A stretch of 14,462 nucleotides of DNA, taken from positions 1 to 14,462 of the forward strand of contig DAOVLS010000023.1 of the NCBI GenBank assembly GCA_030631125.1. The letters run 5' to 3'. The notes under the pieces are model-generated. The model did not search any database. It saw nothing but the letters and a program-made list of their open reading frames with translations, and had not been told where the DNA came from. A program made the translations under genes and the position numbers. The stretch is from Planctomycetales bacterium. GTDB lineage: Bacteria; Planctomycetota; Phycisphaerae; SM23-33. Shown here in pieces: positions 13,281-14,462 of the stretch (positions within the stretch are counted from its first letter, which is position 1; each line of letters begins with the position of its first letter).

Positions 13281-13293
13281 GCCGTTTCGTTCG

Positions 13294-14462
13294 TCAGATG
13301 CTCATCTGGTCGTCTATAACGTTGTGTGGTGTTCCGATAAAGTTGTGAGCGTTCGCGCCGAGGCCATCGGCGTCGTTCGTGGCGTTGTTCATCAGGCAAT
13401 GAGCAACAACAACGTCTTGTCCGGCAGCAGCATTAACCGGGATGCCCGTTCCGCCTTGAAGCACCAGGAGAATAGATTTGAGGATTTTACAAGCGCTGTC
13501 ATTCAGCATTAAACAGTGTTCACCGGTTGCCGTAACCTCAAGGACACAATCCTCTATCTCTGCCCCCGTCAGGTACATTGGTTTAGGCATGTCTGTACAA
13601 CGGCACCTGACGAGACGACCGGAGTTTATGCTGTCGGCGTGGCCGGAACCAAACGACCTTCCAGTCGCTACGCAATCTTCCGCATAACCGCTGAACTCCG
13701 CACTGGATGCACCGCTGACAAAACCGGCAAAACAATCCGCACCGCCCTGGCAGCGATATGCCTTACCGCTGAACGTTCTGTTCATTGCGAAACTTCGGTC
13801 GCCAGCGATACAATCGTAAAATGTCCCGCTGCAACTTCCGCCGATAACACTACAGCCCCCGAACGACTCTTCCCCGCCGGTGCAATGATCGAACGTGCCA
13901 CCTATGTCTATGCCGCTTTTATCCCCGCCGAATGAACTTGCCCCAGCGGTACAGTATCGCATTGTGGCGGACATCGTGCCGCTTGCGCTGAGCCGCCAAC
14001 TAAACGCTCCTCCGGTACAGAACTCCCAAAGACCCGCTATTGAACCGTCACCGCATCCTATACGGTCGTTATTTTCATAGTTGCGGATATAGCGGTACTC
14101 CGAAGCGGAATTGTCAATCGCGGCAAGGTACAACGCCTGGGTCAAAGTGCCCTCGCGTTTGATAGTGAAATTTGACAACCGGATGTCTGTGGCTGTTTGA
14201 TACAGCGTATGTCCAGTGATAACAACTGTGCTGTTTCTCGTTATCAATACGTCGTCGGGCGATGCCCCCATACCCTTCAAATCAACAAACTCTCCGTCCA
14301 GTGTCAGCAAAGGAATACCTGTCGGAGGAGCGAGATTTGTAGGGACCAACGTGGCATTAGCACCGGACCCGTCGCTTCCAGCAGCCAAGGCAACCCCTGA
14401 CAACGCCATTGCCGGACCGCTGGCAAGAACTGCTGTTTTTATCTGGTTCGCGGTACTGACAA
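13294..14462 (-). CDS. Partial Cys-rich beta-helix virion/fibre-like protein
   Basis: The frame stays open to the right edge (upstream codons read VSTANQIKTAVLASGPA), so the 5' end is missing; 371 residues follow the in-frame ATG 14409, which may be internal. Residues numbered from that ATG: 57-120 lead into a regular ladder of rungs each starting with Cys at 131, 153, 176, 200, 220 and 246, spaced 20-26 residues, with consensus C-x2-G-x2-S-F (CTAGASSFGG, CTGGEESFGG, CIAGDRSFAM). This is a right-handed parallel beta-helix pattern, seen in phage fibres and surface proteins. The C-terminal part (about 270-371) loses the ladder. It precedes the head-tail joining gene, an unusual place for a fibre, so it may be a decoration or neck protein. 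Confidence 0.7.
   Translation of the reverse strand, partial: VSTANQIKTAVLASGPAMALSGVALAAGSDGSGANATLVPTNLAPPTGIPLLTLDGEFVDLKGMGASPDDVLITRNSTVVITGHTLYQTATDIRLSNFTIKREGTLTQALYLAAIDNSASEYRYIRNYENNDRIGCGDGSIAGLWEFCTGGAFSWRLSASGTMSATMRYCTAGASSFGGDKSGIDIGGTFDHCTGGEESFGGCSVIGGSCSGTFYDCIAGDRSFAMNRTFSGKAYRCQGGADCFAGFVSGASSAEFSGYAEDCVATGRSFGSGHADSINSGRLVRCRCTDMPKPMYLTGAEIEDCVLEVTATGEHCLMLNDSACKILKSILLVLQGGTGIPVNAAAGQDVVVAHCLMNNATNDADGLGANAHNFIGTPHNVIDDQMSI

Overview
The window is the left end of an integrated, siphovirus-like (lambda-type tailed phage) prophage in a high-GC bacterium, most likely a Planctomycetota (Phycisphaerae-like) genome. The host assignment rests on recalled family resemblance, not on a search. 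The integrase has a basic insert with the motif KTPMSCGNRPG that I associate with planctomycete integrases. Several tail proteins have the layout of families I remember mainly from planctomycete prophages. The flanking DNA and the intergenic gaps carry short AT-rich repeats (GAAATACGAA, ATTACGAATTACCAATT types) that are common in such genomes.

Layout: bases 1-252 hold a large imperfect inverted repeat and a possible promoter. A tRNA-Ala(GGC) gene (253-325) is the likely integration site. A plus-strand tyrosine integrase (433-1632) follows, with two inverted repeats in its leader. Everything from 1678 to the right edge is one minus-strand late (morphogenesis) operon converging on the integrase.

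In transcription order (right to left) the operon reads: a partial Cys-rich beta-helix protein (13294 to the edge); a lambda FII-like head-tail joining protein (12877-13251); a tail-terminator candidate (12350-12874); a tail-completion/HK97 gp10-like candidate (11874-12353); the probable major tail tube protein (10892-11782); a small helical protein (10529-10807); the probable tail assembly chaperone, whose gene contains an A9 slippery run and a long -1 extension (9508-10469); the tape measure protein (7579-9504); two small tail proteins (7201-7578, 6657-7148); a tail-fibre/baseplate-like protein (5595-6575); an FN3-like protein (4986-5579); a 797-residue baseplate/hub-like protein (2498-4891); and two small Cys-rich proteins (1989-2498, 1678-1992). 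Stops and starts are mostly abutting or overlapping (TGATG, ATGA, TAGATG), so translational coupling is likely. Terminase, portal and capsid genes should lie beyond the right edge. Lysis, repressor and replication genes are not in the window.

The points most worth following are: (1) an apparent undescribed -1 programmed frameshift (A_AAA_AAC) that adds a 63-residue tail to the chaperone-like protein just before the tape measure gene, as in lambda G/GT; (2) a twin GC-rich hairpin element present three times, each time between two genes of the late operon; (3) a beta-helix protein with a ladder of C-x2-G-x2-S-F motifs, placed unusually early in the operon; and (4) host-type AT-rich repeats inside the phage operon, one of them within a coding sequence.
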